Shown: in pieces, positions 47,814-56,910 of the stretch | Numbering within the stretch: the stretch's first letter is position 1 | How the letters are laid out: the number at the start of each line of letters is the position of its first letter | Origin: Psychrobacter sp. MF31 | Lineage (GTDB): Bacteria; Pseudomonadota; Gammaproteobacteria; Pseudomonadales; Moraxellaceae | Length of the DNA stretch: 64,000 nt | Assembly: GCF_012847335.1 (NCBI RefSeq) | Contig: NZ_JABBDX010000004.1 | Location: 186,001-250,000, forward strand | Direction of reading: 5' to 3' | Position numbers and translations under genes: made by a program | The notes under the pieces: generated by a model | What the model saw: the letters and a program-made list of their open reading frames with translations, nothing else | What the model was told of the DNA's origin: nothing | The model's database searches: none

Positions 47814-49304
47814 ATGACTCAACATCTAAAAACGGACTCAAAAAATACCCGTGTTCTTATTGCCGAAGTTTTGATTGCCATTCAGCGCGGTCAATCGCTA
47901 TCAAGCCTGCTTGATGGTCTGCTTGCCCGCGTTGGCAATGCTGACAAAAGCTTTGCTCATGCCTTGCTGCTTACCACGCTTCGGCATTGGCACGCTCAGT
48001 CGCGATTAATTGATAGCTTAGCTGACAATCCTATTGACGAGATTGAAGTTCGCACGGTGTTGCACTTGGGGCTGACGCAGCTATTGTATTTACAAGTTGC
48101 TGACCATGCGGCGATTCATGAAACGGTAGAAGCGGCTAAAGGTCTAGGATTTTCGCGAGCAACGGGGCTGATTAACGCCATTTTGCGAAAAGTGGCTAAA
48201 AACCCCAATAAGTTTCGTAAAAAAGTGGATAAAAATCACAGCTTGCCCAACTGGCTTGCCTATCAATTAAAGCAAGATTGGGCGGCTGACTATGACAGTT
48301 TAACCAAAACCTTGCGACAGCCTGCGCCGATGTTTTTGCGGGTCAATAACGTCGTTGAAAACGCGGATGATTATAAAAAAGCGCTGTTAGATAGTGGTAT
48401 TGATTTTGAATCAATTTGCCAAACGATTGGGCTTAACATTGTTAGTAAGATGCCTGCTGATAAAGTGTCTGCTGACAAAATGCTTTCGAATAAAACTATC
48501 GCAAAAACCGAAGCGTTACGATTAGAAAGTAGCCTTTCGGTCAGCGCATTGCCAAAGTTTAGCGAGGGCGCTGTTAGTGTTCAAGACCTTCATGCTCAGC
48601 TTGCCGCGCCCATCATTCATCAAGCGCTATTATCACAATTAAAAAATGACAATAATAATGCTGATGCTGAGCCAATTCAAATTTTAGATGCTTGCGCTGC
48701 TCCTGGCGGGAAATTGGCGCATTGGCTTGATTTACTCAACCAAGATAAAGACAAGTTTCACGTGAAACAAATCAATATCAGCGCGCTCGATAATGACGCC
48801 AAAAGACTTGTGCGCGTTGATGACAATCTTGAGCGATTACAACTGACCAAATTGGCAAAAATTAACGTTCAAAATGTTTGCGCCGATGCCACCACTTGGC
48901 AGGAAGATGGTCAGGGCAACACTGGCGGCTTTGATGCCATTTTATTGGACGCGCCTTGTACGGCAACAGGCGTGATTCGCCGTCATCCGGACATCAGCTT
49001 GCTGCGCGTTGAGGACGATGTTGCCCAAACCGTAAAGTTGCAAGCGGACATTTTAGACAACCTTTGGTCGCAATTAAAAGCGGGCGGGTTTTTGTTATAC
49101 GTCACGTGCTCAATTTTAAAACAAGAAAACGAGCAACAAATGCAGTCGTTTTTAGCCCGCCATCAAGAGGCAGTGGCAATTGAATTTAATGATGATTGCA
49201 GCTTTGGCATCACGCAAAGTGTTGGTCGACAGTGCTTGCCTTTAGATACGTTAGGCGGCGATGGCTTTTATTTTGCCTTATTACAAAAACCAGCGAAAAA
49301 TTAA
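47814..49304 (+). CDS. rsmB: 16S rRNA m5C967 methyltransferase
   Basis: It has an N-terminal NusB-like RNA-binding domain (about 1-150) and a C-terminal Nol1/Nop2/Sun methyltransferase domain: SAM-binding D-A-C-A-A-P-G-G-K, L-D-A-P-C-T-A-T-G-V-I-R-R-H-P-D with the motif IV cysteine, and V-T-C-S-I with the catalytic cysteine. 496 residues, some 65 longer than E. coli; the surplus lies in a Lys/Ser-rich stretch near 205-245. A parS-like site is in its coding sequence. Downstream partner of fmt. Confidence 0.95.
   Translation: MTQHLKTDSKNTRVLIAEVLIAIQRGQSLSSLLDGLLARVGNADKSFAHALLLTTLRHWHAQSRLIDSLADNPIDEIEVRTVLHLGLTQLLYLQVADHAAIHETVEAAKGLGFSRATGLINAILRKVAKNPNKFRKKVDKNHSLPNWLAYQLKQDWAADYDSLTKTLRQPAPMFLRVNNVVENADDYKKALLDSGIDFESICQTIGLNIVSKMPADKVSADKMLSNKTIAKTEALRLESSLSVSALPKFSEGAVSVQDLHAQLAAPIIHQALLSQLKNDNNNADAEPIQILDACAAPGGKLAHWLDLLNQDKDKFHVKQINISALDNDAKRLVRVDDNLERLQLTKLAKINVQNVCADATTWQEDGQGNTGGFDAILLDAPCTATGVIRRHPDISLLRVEDDVAQTVKLQADILDNLWSQLKAGGFLLYVTCSILKQENEQQMQSFLARHQEAVAIEFNDDCSFGITQSVGRQCLPLDTLGGDGFYFALLQKPAKN
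48754..48769. other. parS-like site within rsmB
   Basis: AGTTTCACGTGAAACA, 15 of 16 bases, encoding K-F-H-V-K. Confidence 0.75.
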
Positions 49305-49348
49305 TCAGTCGCTGTTATTTTTAATTTTATTCTTTATTGAGAGTTGCT

Positions 49349-50776
49349 ATGAACTATATCAGTACTCGTGGTAATACCAAGCCGATGGCATTTAGTGATG
49401 TGCTTTTGATGGGGCTTGCTCCTGATGGTGGCTTGATGCTTCCTGAAACTTATCCGCAAATTGATTCAGCGACGCTTGATGCTTGGCGAAAGCTCAGCTA
49501 TCCCGAGCTTGCGTTTGCCATCATGTCGCTGTTTGCCACCGACATCCCAAAAGAAGACTTAAAAGACCTCATTGATCGCACTTATACGGCAGAAGTTTTT
49601 GGCTCAAAAGACATCGTTCCGACCCGAAAACTGGGCGAAAACTTGCACATTTTAGAGCTGTCCAATGGTCCAACATTGGCGTTTAAAGACGTTGCCATGC
49701 AGTTTTTAGGCAATGCGTTTGAGTATGTCCTCAAACAAAAAGGCGCGCGCTTAACCATCATTGGTGCAACCAGTGGCGATACCGGAAGTGCGGCAGAATA
49801 CGCCCTTCGCGGTAAAGACAACATCGAAGTCTTTATGTTATCCCCAAATGGCAAAATGAGCGCCTTTCAGCGGGCGCAAATGTACAGCCTCATGGATGAC
49901 AATATCCATAATATCGCCGTTGAGGGCATGTTTGACGACTGCCAAGATATTGTTAAAGCGCTCCAGCAAGATGCCAAATTTAAAGCCGATTACGATTTAG
50001 GAACGGTCAACTCCATCAATTGGGGTCGGATTTTGGCGCAAATCGTTTATTATTTTAAAGCCTATTTTGCAGTGACCAGCAGCAACAATGAGCGCATAAG
50101 CTTTTGCGTGCCCTCAGGCAATTTTGGTAATATTTGCGCCGGTCACATTGCCCGCGAAATGGGATTGCCGATTGAGCGCTTAATTGTGGCAACCAATGAG
50201 AACGACGTGCTCAACGACTTTTTTAACCAAGGTGCTTATAACCCGCGATCGGCAGACAAAACGTTTGTGACCTCAAGTCCCTCGATGGACATCTCAAAAG
50301 CGTCAAACTTTGAGCGCTTTGTTTATTTGCTGCTGGATAAAGACAGCCATCGCGTAAATGACTTGTTTGATGGGGTGAAATCTGGTCAAGGTTTTGACTT
50401 GTCTGATCTCATGGAAGCGATCAATAAGCGCTATGGCTTTGCTGCTGGCAAGTCAAGCCATCAAGACCGCCTAAATACCATTAAGCGCGTTTATGAAGAA
50501 TTTGGCGAGTTGGTTGATCCACATACTGCCGATGGCATCAAGGTTGCTCGTGAATTACAACAGCCTAATGAAGTGATTATTTGCGCGGAAACCGCGCTTC
50601 CTGCCAAATTTGCCGAAACGATTGTCGAAGCCGTTGGTGAAGTTGACCTGCCGCGACCTGAACATACGCAAGGCTTAGAAGAGCTGCCACAAAAAGTGAC
50701 CGTTCTTGATAACGATGCTAACTTGGTTGCTGAACAAATTAAAAAGTTCGTCAAACCAAATTCTGCAAACGCTTAA
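49349..50776 (+). CDS. thrC: Threonine synthase
   Basis: A PLP enzyme turning O-phosphohomoserine into threonine. It has the N-terminal M-N-Y-I-S-T-R-G block, the PLP lysine in L-A-F-K-D-V-A-M-Q-F, G-A-T-S-G-D-T-G-S-A-A, and P-S-G-N-F-G-N-I. 475 residues, the long bacterial/fungal subclass. The frame is open from a TTG at 49337; MNYIS at 49349 is the family start. hom and thrB are not adjacent. It ends in a terminator that contains a perfect parS. Confidence 0.96.
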   Translation: MNYISTRGNTKPMAFSDVLLMGLAPDGGLMLPETYPQIDSATLDAWRKLSYPELAFAIMSLFATDIPKEDLKDLIDRTYTAEVFGSKDIVPTRKLGENLHILELSNGPTLAFKDVAMQFLGNAFEYVLKQKGARLTIIGATSGDTGSAAEYALRGKDNIEVFMLSPNGKMSAFQRAQMYSLMDDNIHNIAVEGMFDDCQDIVKALQQDAKFKADYDLGTVNSINWGRILAQIVYYFKAYFAVTSSNNERISFCVPSGNFGNICAGHIAREMGLPIERLIVATNENDVLNDFFNQGAYNPRSADKTFVTSSPSMDISKASNFERFVYLLLDKDSHRVNDLFDGVKSGQGFDLSDLMEAINKRYGFAAGKSSHQDRLNTIKRVYEEFGELVDPHTADGIKVARELQQPNEVIICAETALPAKFAETIVEAVGEVDLPRPEHTQGLEELPQKVTVLDNDANLVAEQIKKFVKPNSANA

Positions 50777-50793
50777 ATTTAGCTTATTAATAT

Positions 50794-50836
50794 AAAAAGC
50801 TCTTTTGTTTCACGTGAAACAGAGGAGCTTTTTTTT
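50794..50836 (+). terminator. thrC terminator enclosing a perfect parS
   Basis: Outer arms AAAAAGCTC (50794-50802) / GAGCTTTTT (50825-50833) followed by more T. Between them the parS palindrome (50806-50821) extends the hairpin. Confidence 0.8.
50806..50821. other. parS: Perfect parS site
   Basis: TGTTTCACGTGAAACA, identical to the consensus, inside the thrC terminator. Confidence 0.85.
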
Positions 50837-51038
50837 AATTTATAAGTTTAAAAAGTCCAAATAAAAGTTACCCTTTTGTAAAAAAGTGTTTAATATTGTG
50901 GTATGGTAGTCGCAAAATATTTATTTCATAATTTTACTTTAAGTGCTTGCTGCGCGAACTAAATAAGGGAGTTCTCCATGGCTTGAGAGCTTCTTGGTGG
51001 CGGCTTGGCGCTTGCAATTGACTTAGCTGGAATTAACA

Positions 51039-52136
51039 ATGACCCATCGTCTCTCAATGCTGACCAAAGCTGTAGCTGCCATCGTAGTTAGTAGCGCGCT
51101 GTTGATGAATACCGCTGTTGCCAACAACCCGCCACCCACCATCAAAGCCGATGCCCCCAACCGCTATACGGTCAAAAAAGGTGATACGCTTTGGGACATT
51201 TCAGGACGCTATTTGCAAAGCCCTTGGCGCTGGAAAGAGATTTGGGCAACCAATAAGCAAATCAAAAACCCTAATTTAATTTATCCAAACGATGTGCTGA
51301 TTTTGTGCGTGATTCAAGGAAAAACGCTGGTTGGTGTAGACACCGGCGAGGGCTGCGTAGGCGTTGAGGCGCAGTTGACCGGAGCTGTGGTCACGACAGC
51401 GGTAGCAGTGACCTCAGCGGCAAATAGCATCCCGCCGATCCCTTGGTCAGCGATTCAGCATTGGCTTGATAAAACCATCATCATTAATGCAAAGGACTTT
51501 AATACCACCCCGTACGTTTTGGCGTCCAAAAATCGCAATTTGATCACAGGCGTGGGCGATAAAGTTTATGCCAAAGGTATTCCGCTGATTGTCGGTCAGC
51601 GCTATGGCATTTACCGCGAAGGTCAGCCGTACGTTGACCCAACCACTCAGCGCGTCATTGGTCTTGAAGTCACGCAGGTGGCAACTGGACTGGTAACAGA
51701 TGCCAACACCGATGGAATTACCAGCCTTCAGTTGACCGGCTCTTATGGTAAAGAAGTCCGCGAAGGCGATCGTGTGTTTGTTGAGCTTGATCACGCCATC
51801 CCGCCGGTGTTTTATCCTGCGCCTGCTCAGGTGTCACGCGGTGGCATGATCGTTCGGGTGCTCGATTCGATCAGCTCAGCGGCGCGTGGTAGTGTGGTGG
51901 CAATCAACTTGGGCAGTCGTCATGGTGCAAAACCGGGCGATGTATTAAGTGTTTATCAAAAAGGACCGTTAATTCGTGATATTCGCGACAATGATGCGCC
52001 CGTTCGTCTGCCAAGCGAGCAAAGCGGCATGGTCATGGTGTTTAATACCTTTGATGACATCAGCTATGCTTATGTTTTGGAGTCAGAACTGCCACTGAAT
52101 GTCGGTGATAAATTGTTGCCGCCGCCTTCTTTATAG
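51039..52136 (+). CDS. LysM domain envelope protein
   Basis: 365 residues. The signal peptide (about 1-29) ends in N-T-A-V-A-N. One LysM peptidoglycan-binding repeat follows (about 43-92: [13 protein letters not shown] ... W-x-W-K-E-I-W ... I-Y-P-N-D). The remaining 270 residues are beta-rich, without a recognised catalytic motif. LysM proteins of this layout commonly precede dprA in gammaproteobacteria, and it does here, 7 bases upstream. A wall-associated structural or assembly role is inferred. Confidence 0.9.
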   Translation: MTHRLSMLTKAVAAIVVSSALLMNTAVANNPPPTIKADAPNRYTVKKGDTLWDISGRYLQSPWRWKEIWATNKQIKNPNLIYPNDVLILCVIQGKTLVGVDTGEGCVGVEAQLTGAVVTTAVAVTSAANSIPPIPWSAIQHWLDKTIIINAKDFNTTPYVLASKNRNLITGVGDKVYAKGIPLIVGQRYGIYREGQPYVDPTTQRVIGLEVTQVATGLVTDANTDGITSLQLTGSYGKEVREGDRVFVELDHAIPPVFYPAPAQVSRGGMIVRVLDSISSAARGSVVAINLGSRHGAKPGDVLSVYQKGPLIRDIRDNDAPVRLPSEQSGMVMVFNTFDDISYAYVLESELPLNVGDKLLPPPSL

Positions 52137-52146
52137 GGAATAGGTG

Positions 52147-53373
52147 ATGGTCATGACGGTAACTATGACGGCTGATAATCGATCAGCGCTTGCCCTTTGG
52201 TTTGAGGTCAACTGCTCATTAAGCGCTTATCAAAAGCTTATGTTAAAGTTTGGGTCGGCATTAAGCGCTTGGCAGGCAAGCGCTTCTGAATGGCAGCAGC
52301 TTGGCATTCACAAGCTTCATATTGAGCGCCATAAAGATAACGCGGCAACGCTTAAATTTATCGAAACGATTGAAATTGGACTTGCTCGGCAAAAGTATCA
52401 GCTAATTTTTGCCGATCATCCAGATTTTCCGCTAAATTTACTTGAGCTTTTTGACCCGCCGCCCTTGATATTTTATCAAGGTAATATTAAGCGCTTGGTT
52501 GAGCCGCAAATTGCGATTGTTGGTAGCCGAAAGCCAAGTGCTCATGCGCAAAAAATCACTTTTGATTTGGCGCAATATCTGGCGCAGTCCGGACTTGTTA
52601 TCACCAGCGGTCTTGCGATGGGCGTGGACAAACGCGCTCATTTAGGGGCGCTTTTGCAATCTGATCCCAGATATCAAGGTCGAACTATTGGCGTCATGGG
52701 AACAGGGATTGACGTTTGCTACCCCAATCATCATGACCAGTTGATCGCGCAAATCATCGATCAAGGCGGCTGCATTATCAGTGAGCTGCTGCCAAAGACG
52801 CCACCGCAGCGGCATACCTTTCCGCGACGCAATCGCTTGGTGGCAGGATTAAGTGCCGCCACCATCGTCACGGAAGCAGCGCTAAAAAGCGGCTCGCTCA
52901 TTACCGCAAGGCTTGCCTCCGAGCAGGGCAAGCAAGTTTTTGCCGTGCCAAGTCATATTGATAATGTCAATGCTGAGGGCTGCCATCATCTGATCCGCGA
53001 GGGCGCAACGCTCATTTATCATCCTGATCAAGTGCTGATGGATGTCAGTTGGCAATTGCCAACGGCGGTTACGGCTAATGTCAATGATGCGCCATACGAA
53101 AAGCCTTTATTACCAAAACGACCAGCGCCCAGCAATACGACTGATAATCAACCCAAAGCGGTCAGCTATCACGTCAAAAAAGCCTTACCGCAAGCTTTGA
53201 TGGTTCCCGATCATCTCAATAGCATTTATCAACGGCTTGATTGGCATGGTCAAGATTTGGATGCTTTGGTGACAGCCACAAAAATCAGCCCGCCTGAGCT
53301 GATCGGTCAGTTGATGGAGCTTGAGCTTTTAGGCGCCATTCGTGAGCAAGGCGGTCGTTATTTGCGCGTTTAG
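52147..53373 (+). CDS. dprA: DNA processing protein DprA
   Basis: Loads RecA on incoming single-stranded DNA during natural transformation. Rossmann-like core: I-A-I-V-G-S-R-K-P-S, S-G-L-A-M-G-V-D, V-M-G-T-G-I-D-x-x-Y-P, F-P-R-R-N-R-x-V-A-G-L-S, T-A-R-L-A-x-E-Q-G-K-x-V-F-A-V-P. A C-terminal winged-helix-like domain (about 345-408) follows a linker. 408 residues from the ATG at 52147; GTG 52144 and ATG 52153 are alternatives. Its presence fits the transformability of the family but does not prove competence here. Confidence 0.95.
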   Translation: MVMTVTMTADNRSALALWFEVNCSLSAYQKLMLKFGSALSAWQASASEWQQLGIHKLHIERHKDNAATLKFIETIEIGLARQKYQLIFADHPDFPLNLLELFDPPPLIFYQGNIKRLVEPQIAIVGSRKPSAHAQKITFDLAQYLAQSGLVITSGLAMGVDKRAHLGALLQSDPRYQGRTIGVMGTGIDVCYPNHHDQLIAQIIDQGGCIISELLPKTPPQRHTFPRRNRLVAGLSAATIVTEAALKSGSLITARLASEQGKQVFAVPSHIDNVNAEGCHHLIREGATLIYHPDQVLMDVSWQLPTAVTANVNDAPYEKPLLPKRPAPSNTTDNQPKAVSYHVKKALPQALMVPDHLNSIYQRLDWHGQDLDALVTATKISPPELIGQLMELELLGAIREQGGRYLRV

Positions 53374-53410
53374 TCGTGGTATTATAAGCTTTTTAACATG
53401 ATGCTTTGCC

Positions 53411-54067
53411 ATGACTTGTTTAACCGATAGCAATCCTTCTTTGAATCATGATTTAGTTACTAACGATATTTCACAAGCCGCAACGTGGCTAAAAAACGGT
53501 CAGTTATTGGCGTATCCCACCGAAAGCGTTTGGGGTATTGGTTGTGATCCATTTTGCCAAAATGCCGTTCACAACTTGCTTACCATCAAGCAGCGACCGA
53601 TAGCAAAAGGTTTGATCGTGGTGACGGACAGCATTTCGCGCATTGAGCCGTTTTTAGCGCCACTCACTGCCGATCAGCGCGAGCAAATCCTTCAAAGCTG
53701 GCAGTCAACTCCAAACAGCCAAAATCAAGCCAAAACGTGGTTGCTTCCCCTCCCAAAAAATCTTGATCCGCAAATCCCAACTTGGGTGACAGGCGCTCAT
53801 CAAAGTCTTGCCATCCGCGTTATCAATCATCCACTTATCCAAAAACTTTGCGCTGCTCTTGTCAATGACGCCAATCCATTTGGCTTTTTGGTATCGACCA
53901 GTTGTAACTTAACCGGTCAGCCGCCAGCGCTTAACTTGGATGATGCGCTAAGCTATTTTAGATCATCAGTCGCGGCGCAACATGTACAGTATTTAGCAGG
54001 CGATACGCTTGGTTATGAGCTTCCAAGCCAAATCCGTGATGCCATCAGCGGACAGCTTATTCGCTAA
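53411..54067 (+). CDS. tsaC: tRNA threonylcarbamoyl-AMP synthase
   Basis: Sua5/YrdC family: makes threonylcarbamoyl-AMP for t6A at position 37 of ANN-decoding tRNAs. It shows Y-P-T-E-S-V-W-G-I-G-C-D-P, I-K-Q-R-P-x-x-K-G-L-I, and late S-T-S-C-N-L-T-G-Q-P-P. 218 residues, slightly longer than E. coli TsaC (190), without the Sua5 C-terminal domain. It is downstream of dprA in the common dprA-tsaC order. Confidence 0.94.
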   Translation: MTCLTDSNPSLNHDLVTNDISQAATWLKNGQLLAYPTESVWGIGCDPFCQNAVHNLLTIKQRPIAKGLIVVTDSISRIEPFLAPLTADQREQILQSWQSTPNSQNQAKTWLLPLPKNLDPQIPTWVTGAHQSLAIRVINHPLIQKLCAALVNDANPFGFLVSTSCNLTGQPPALNLDDALSYFRSSVAAQHVQYLAGDTLGYELPSQIRDAISGQLIR

Positions 54068-54261
54068 AGCTTGCTAAAAACTACCATCAATCTAAAAGCT
54101 ACCGTTAGTCTTAATGAGTTTACCGTTTGTCGATGATTCCTTTAATAACGTAAACCTCTACAATTGTCCTCTTGTAATTGGTCGTCATGATTTGCCAAAC
54201 TGTCTTTATCAATGAAAAATATCGTAATAAAAGCAGCGATTTACAAAATAAGGATAAAGCA

Positions 54262-55245
54262 ATGAACGTATTAATCAGCGGTGGCAGCGGGTTTTTGGGG
54301 CGAGCGTTAAGTGACGCGCTTATCAGCCAAGCCCGTCAGCAAAATGACGGCATCAAGGAGCGGGTAAAGGTGACTTGGCTGTCGCGAAACGCGAATCAAG
54401 ATCACAATGATGATATCGATATCATCACTTATGAGGAATTAAAATCGCGATCGCAAGCTGAGCCACATTTTGACGTGATCGTCAATTTAGCAGGGGCAGG
54501 GATTGCCGATTCGCGCTGGAGCGATGATCGTAAAAAAGCGCTTATGGCAAGCCGGATCAAACCAACGGAGGCAATTTTAGAATTTATTGCTAAAGCTGCG
54601 ATTAAGCCCAAATTGCTGTTGAGCGGCTCGGCGGTTGGTTGGTATGGCGTCCAAGGCGACACCCCACTTGATGAAGCAAGCCCTGCCAATCCAGACTTTG
54701 CCCATAAGCTTTGTGAAAAGTGGGAGCAGCTTGCCATGACGGCTTTAGACTTTGGCGTTCCGGTTACCATCGTTCGCACCGGCATTGTCATTCATCCTGA
54801 AGGCGGTATGGTCAAGCGCTTATTAAAGCCATTTAAGCTTGGTCTTGGCGGCAAGCTTGGTGATGGCGCGCAAATCATGAGCTGGATCAGCCGTGAAGAT
54901 TGGGTTCGCGCGGCGATTTTTGTGATCAATCATCAGCTATCAGCAAATGATAAGATCACCGATGTTAATAACGAGCGCGATAGCAGCAATAACACCAAAG
55001 CCCAAGTTTTTAACTTTACTGCACCAAATCCGGTCACCAATCTTGAATTTACCCAAGCGCTTGGTCGTTTTGTTCATCGACCAACGATCATGAGTTTGCC
55101 CGCGCCAGTGCTCAAAGCGATGTTTGGTGAGATGTCCACACTTTTGCTCGAGGGTCAAAAGGTCTTACCAAAGGCATTGCTTGAATCAGGATTTGAATTT
55201 CACCAGCCAACCCTTGAGCAAGCGCTTGGTATTAATTCTAAGTAA
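54262..55245 (+). CDS. TIGR01777 family sugar epimerase-like protein
   Basis: About 327 residues. An NAD(P)-binding Rossmann motif opens the protein (S-G-G-S-G-F-L-G-R-A-L). It then has N-L-A-G-A-G-I-A-D-x-R-W, S-G-S-A-V-G-W-Y-G and a C-terminal DUF1731-like domain. It resembles E. coli YfcH; the substrate is unknown. The frame is open from 54178, but the ATG at 54262 has AAGGA 7 bases upstream and matches the family start. Confidence 0.92.
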   Translation: MNVLISGGSGFLGRALSDALISQARQQNDGIKERVKVTWLSRNANQDHNDDIDIITYEELKSRSQAEPHFDVIVNLAGAGIADSRWSDDRKKALMASRIKPTEAILEFIAKAAIKPKLLLSGSAVGWYGVQGDTPLDEASPANPDFAHKLCEKWEQLAMTALDFGVPVTIVRTGIVIHPEGGMVKRLLKPFKLGLGGKLGDGAQIMSWISREDWVRAAIFVINHQLSANDKITDVNNERDSSNNTKAQVFNFTAPNPVTNLEFTQALGRFVHRPTIMSLPAPVLKAMFGEMSTLLLEGQKVLPKALLESGFEFHQPTLEQALGINSK

Positions 55246-55292
55246 TGGTTTTTAAGGCTGATTTCTAACGAATTATTCCTAGTTCGTTTTTT

Positions 55293-55308
55293 TGTTTCAC
55301 GTGAAACT
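55293..55308. other. parS-like site upstream of the phosphoesterase
   Basis: TGTTTCACGTGAAACT, 15 of 16 bases, 6 bases before the start codon at 55315. Confidence 0.75.
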
Positions 55309-55314
55309 TTAATT

Positions 55315-56415
55315 ATGATTTGGTTATTTGTACTCATTTCGCAAGGGCTGGCGGTATCTACCAGCCTGATTTTATCTTGGTTATTGCGCTTAAAAAGTCG
55401 CAAAGTCATCATTATCTGGGTAGCTCTCGTTTTTATCATTAATAATTTGGCGCTCAGTTATGGGTTAAGCGAGTTTTGGCGCGAGCGCTTTCATGTGTAT
55501 TTGGTCATCAGTATTTTGCAAGGCTTTTTGCTTTATGCCGCGGTGATCACTGTGGTTGTTATGCTGATCGCTTGGGTAATTAAACGGTTTCAACATCAAA
55601 ACTCAGCTTTTCAGTCAGGAGTTGATCATCTATTTCGCGGCGTTTTTCTAATAAGCTACCTTGCCATTGTCGCGACGGCTTTATTTTCAGCCTATTCACC
55701 AACGACGCGATATTTGACCCTTGAAGTTGATAAACCCCTGCCTGCGCCGCTAAAAATTGCGCTCGTTTCTGACACGCATTTGGGGCGCTGGTTTGGCAAT
55801 GGTCAGCTGAAAAAATTGGCAACTTTGATTGATGATAATAATGTGGATACGGTACTTTTTGCCGGCGATATCATGAATGACAGCACCTATTATTTTGACA
55901 AATACCAAATGCAAAACGCGCTTTCCCAAATCAAAGCGCCGCTTGGGGTATTTGCGGTACTTGGCAATCATGACTATTCAGGAAATCAAGTTGCCATTGC
56001 CAAAGCAGTAGAAAATGCTGGAATTACGGTCATTGACAATAAAAAAGAGCTCTTAAATGATGAGCTTTGGCTGGTTGGGCGCTCGGATGAAACCGACCCA
56101 AACCGTCCTGCTGCTAGAGACTTGCTTGCAGGAACGGAAGGTAATAAGCCGATTGTATTTTTGGAGCACAGCCCAAGCGCAGTGATCGAAATTGGCGAGC
56201 TTCCCATTGATATTCATTTTTCAGGGCATACGCATGGCGGTCAGATTTTCCCATTAACTTCGCTAATGAAACTGGTCTTGCCCATCGCTTACGGTCAGCA
56301 GCAGTTTTATGATACGCAGTTTTTGGTGACCTCAGGATTTGGCTTTGGCGCCGTGCCGTTTCGTTTGGGGACGCGATCGGAGATTTGGATTGTCACTTTA
56401 AAATCAAAGACTTAA
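55315..56415 (+). CDS. Membrane-anchored metallophosphoesterase
   Basis: 366 residues with about four N-terminal membrane segments (to about 125), then a calcineurin-like phosphoesterase domain: S-D-T-H-L-G, G-D-I-M-N-D, G-N-H-D-Y-S, and G-H-T-H-G-G-Q, the full dimetal ligand set. It is close to the YkuE/YaeI type. The substrate is unknown; a phospholipid or wall-lipid phosphate is possible. No strong ribosome site is visible; the parS-like palindrome occupies the place just before the ATG. Confidence 0.88.
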   Translation: MIWLFVLISQGLAVSTSLILSWLLRLKSRKVIIIWVALVFIINNLALSYGLSEFWRERFHVYLVISILQGFLLYAAVITVVVMLIAWVIKRFQHQNSAFQSGVDHLFRGVFLISYLAIVATALFSAYSPTTRYLTLEVDKPLPAPLKIALVSDTHLGRWFGNGQLKKLATLIDDNNVDTVLFAGDIMNDSTYYFDKYQMQNALSQIKAPLGVFAVLGNHDYSGNQVAIAKAVENAGITVIDNKKELLNDELWLVGRSDETDPNRPAARDLLAGTEGNKPIVFLEHSPSAVIEIGELPIDIHFSGHTHGGQIFPLTSLMKLVLPIAYGQQQFYDTQFLVTSGFGFGAVPFRLGTRSEIWIVTLKSKT

Positions 56416-56455
56416 AATTAGTTTTTAAAATGACAACCCATATAAAATAACAAAC

Positions 56456-56488
56456 CATAAAAAACCGCTAATTACGAGCGGCTTTTTA
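56456..56488. terminator. Terminator after the phosphoesterase gene
   Basis: CCGCT / AGCGG hairpin with A-rich 5' and T-rich 3' flanks, about 45 bases after the stop. It could also stop the convergent small gene. Confidence 0.7.
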
Positions 56489-56532
56489 CTAGGGCGTGAC
56501 CTCATTTTAAAATGATAAAAATGAGATAACTT

Positions 56533-56564
56533 AAAGCAGATAAATCAAAAAGCAGATAAATCAA
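56533..56564. repeat. Tandem 16-base duplication
   Basis: AAAGCAGATAAATCAA occurs twice head to tail (56533-56548 and 56549-56564). The second copy covers the stop codon of the small gene on the minus strand. Confidence 0.9.
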
Positions 56565-56743
56565 AGCCCAGCAAGGGATTTAAAATCCGCTTCATTAAAG
56601 TCATCGCTGTGGGTGATGACAACCGTGCCTTTGTCCATGTTGACATTGACCCATTTTACACCTGATAATTTTCCTGCCGCTTCAATCAATTCATTAGCCG
56701 CGCTTTGGTCAGCGACTGTTAACTCATAACTGGTTTGTGCCAT
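56561..56743 (-). CDS. Small HMA-fold-like protein without Cys
   Basis: 60 residues from the ATG at 56743, which has AAGGAT eight bases upstream; the frame is open to 56809 but the extra residues are not family-like. The pattern (Y-E-L-T-V ... A-A-N-E-L-I-E-A-A-G-K-L-S-G-V-K-W-V-N-V-N ... G-T-V-V-I-T) suggests the beta-alpha-beta-beta-alpha-beta fold of heavy-metal-associated domains. The metal-binding C-x-x-C is missing, so metal transfer is unlikely. The function is unknown. Confidence 0.65.
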   Translation of the reverse strand: MAQTSYELTVADQSAANELIEAAGKLSGVKWVNVNMDKGTVVITHSDDFNEADFKSLAGL

Positions 56744-56910
56744 AAATCGATCCTTATTATAGTAAAACAGTATCGTAAGATAGTATCGTAAAACGTCAGA
56801 AAATAACAAAATAGCTTGGGGTTAATCTAACAAAACTTATCGAAGCTTTATAGTCAGTTTAAGCAACAAAATGTGCAGCTCGTCGAAATACTATTAAAAA
56901 AGTGAAAGTA

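Noticed and set aside
50978-50986. Short ATG-GCT-TGA frame before the LysM gene
   Set aside because: Two codons only; no evidence of a leader peptide or pseudogene.
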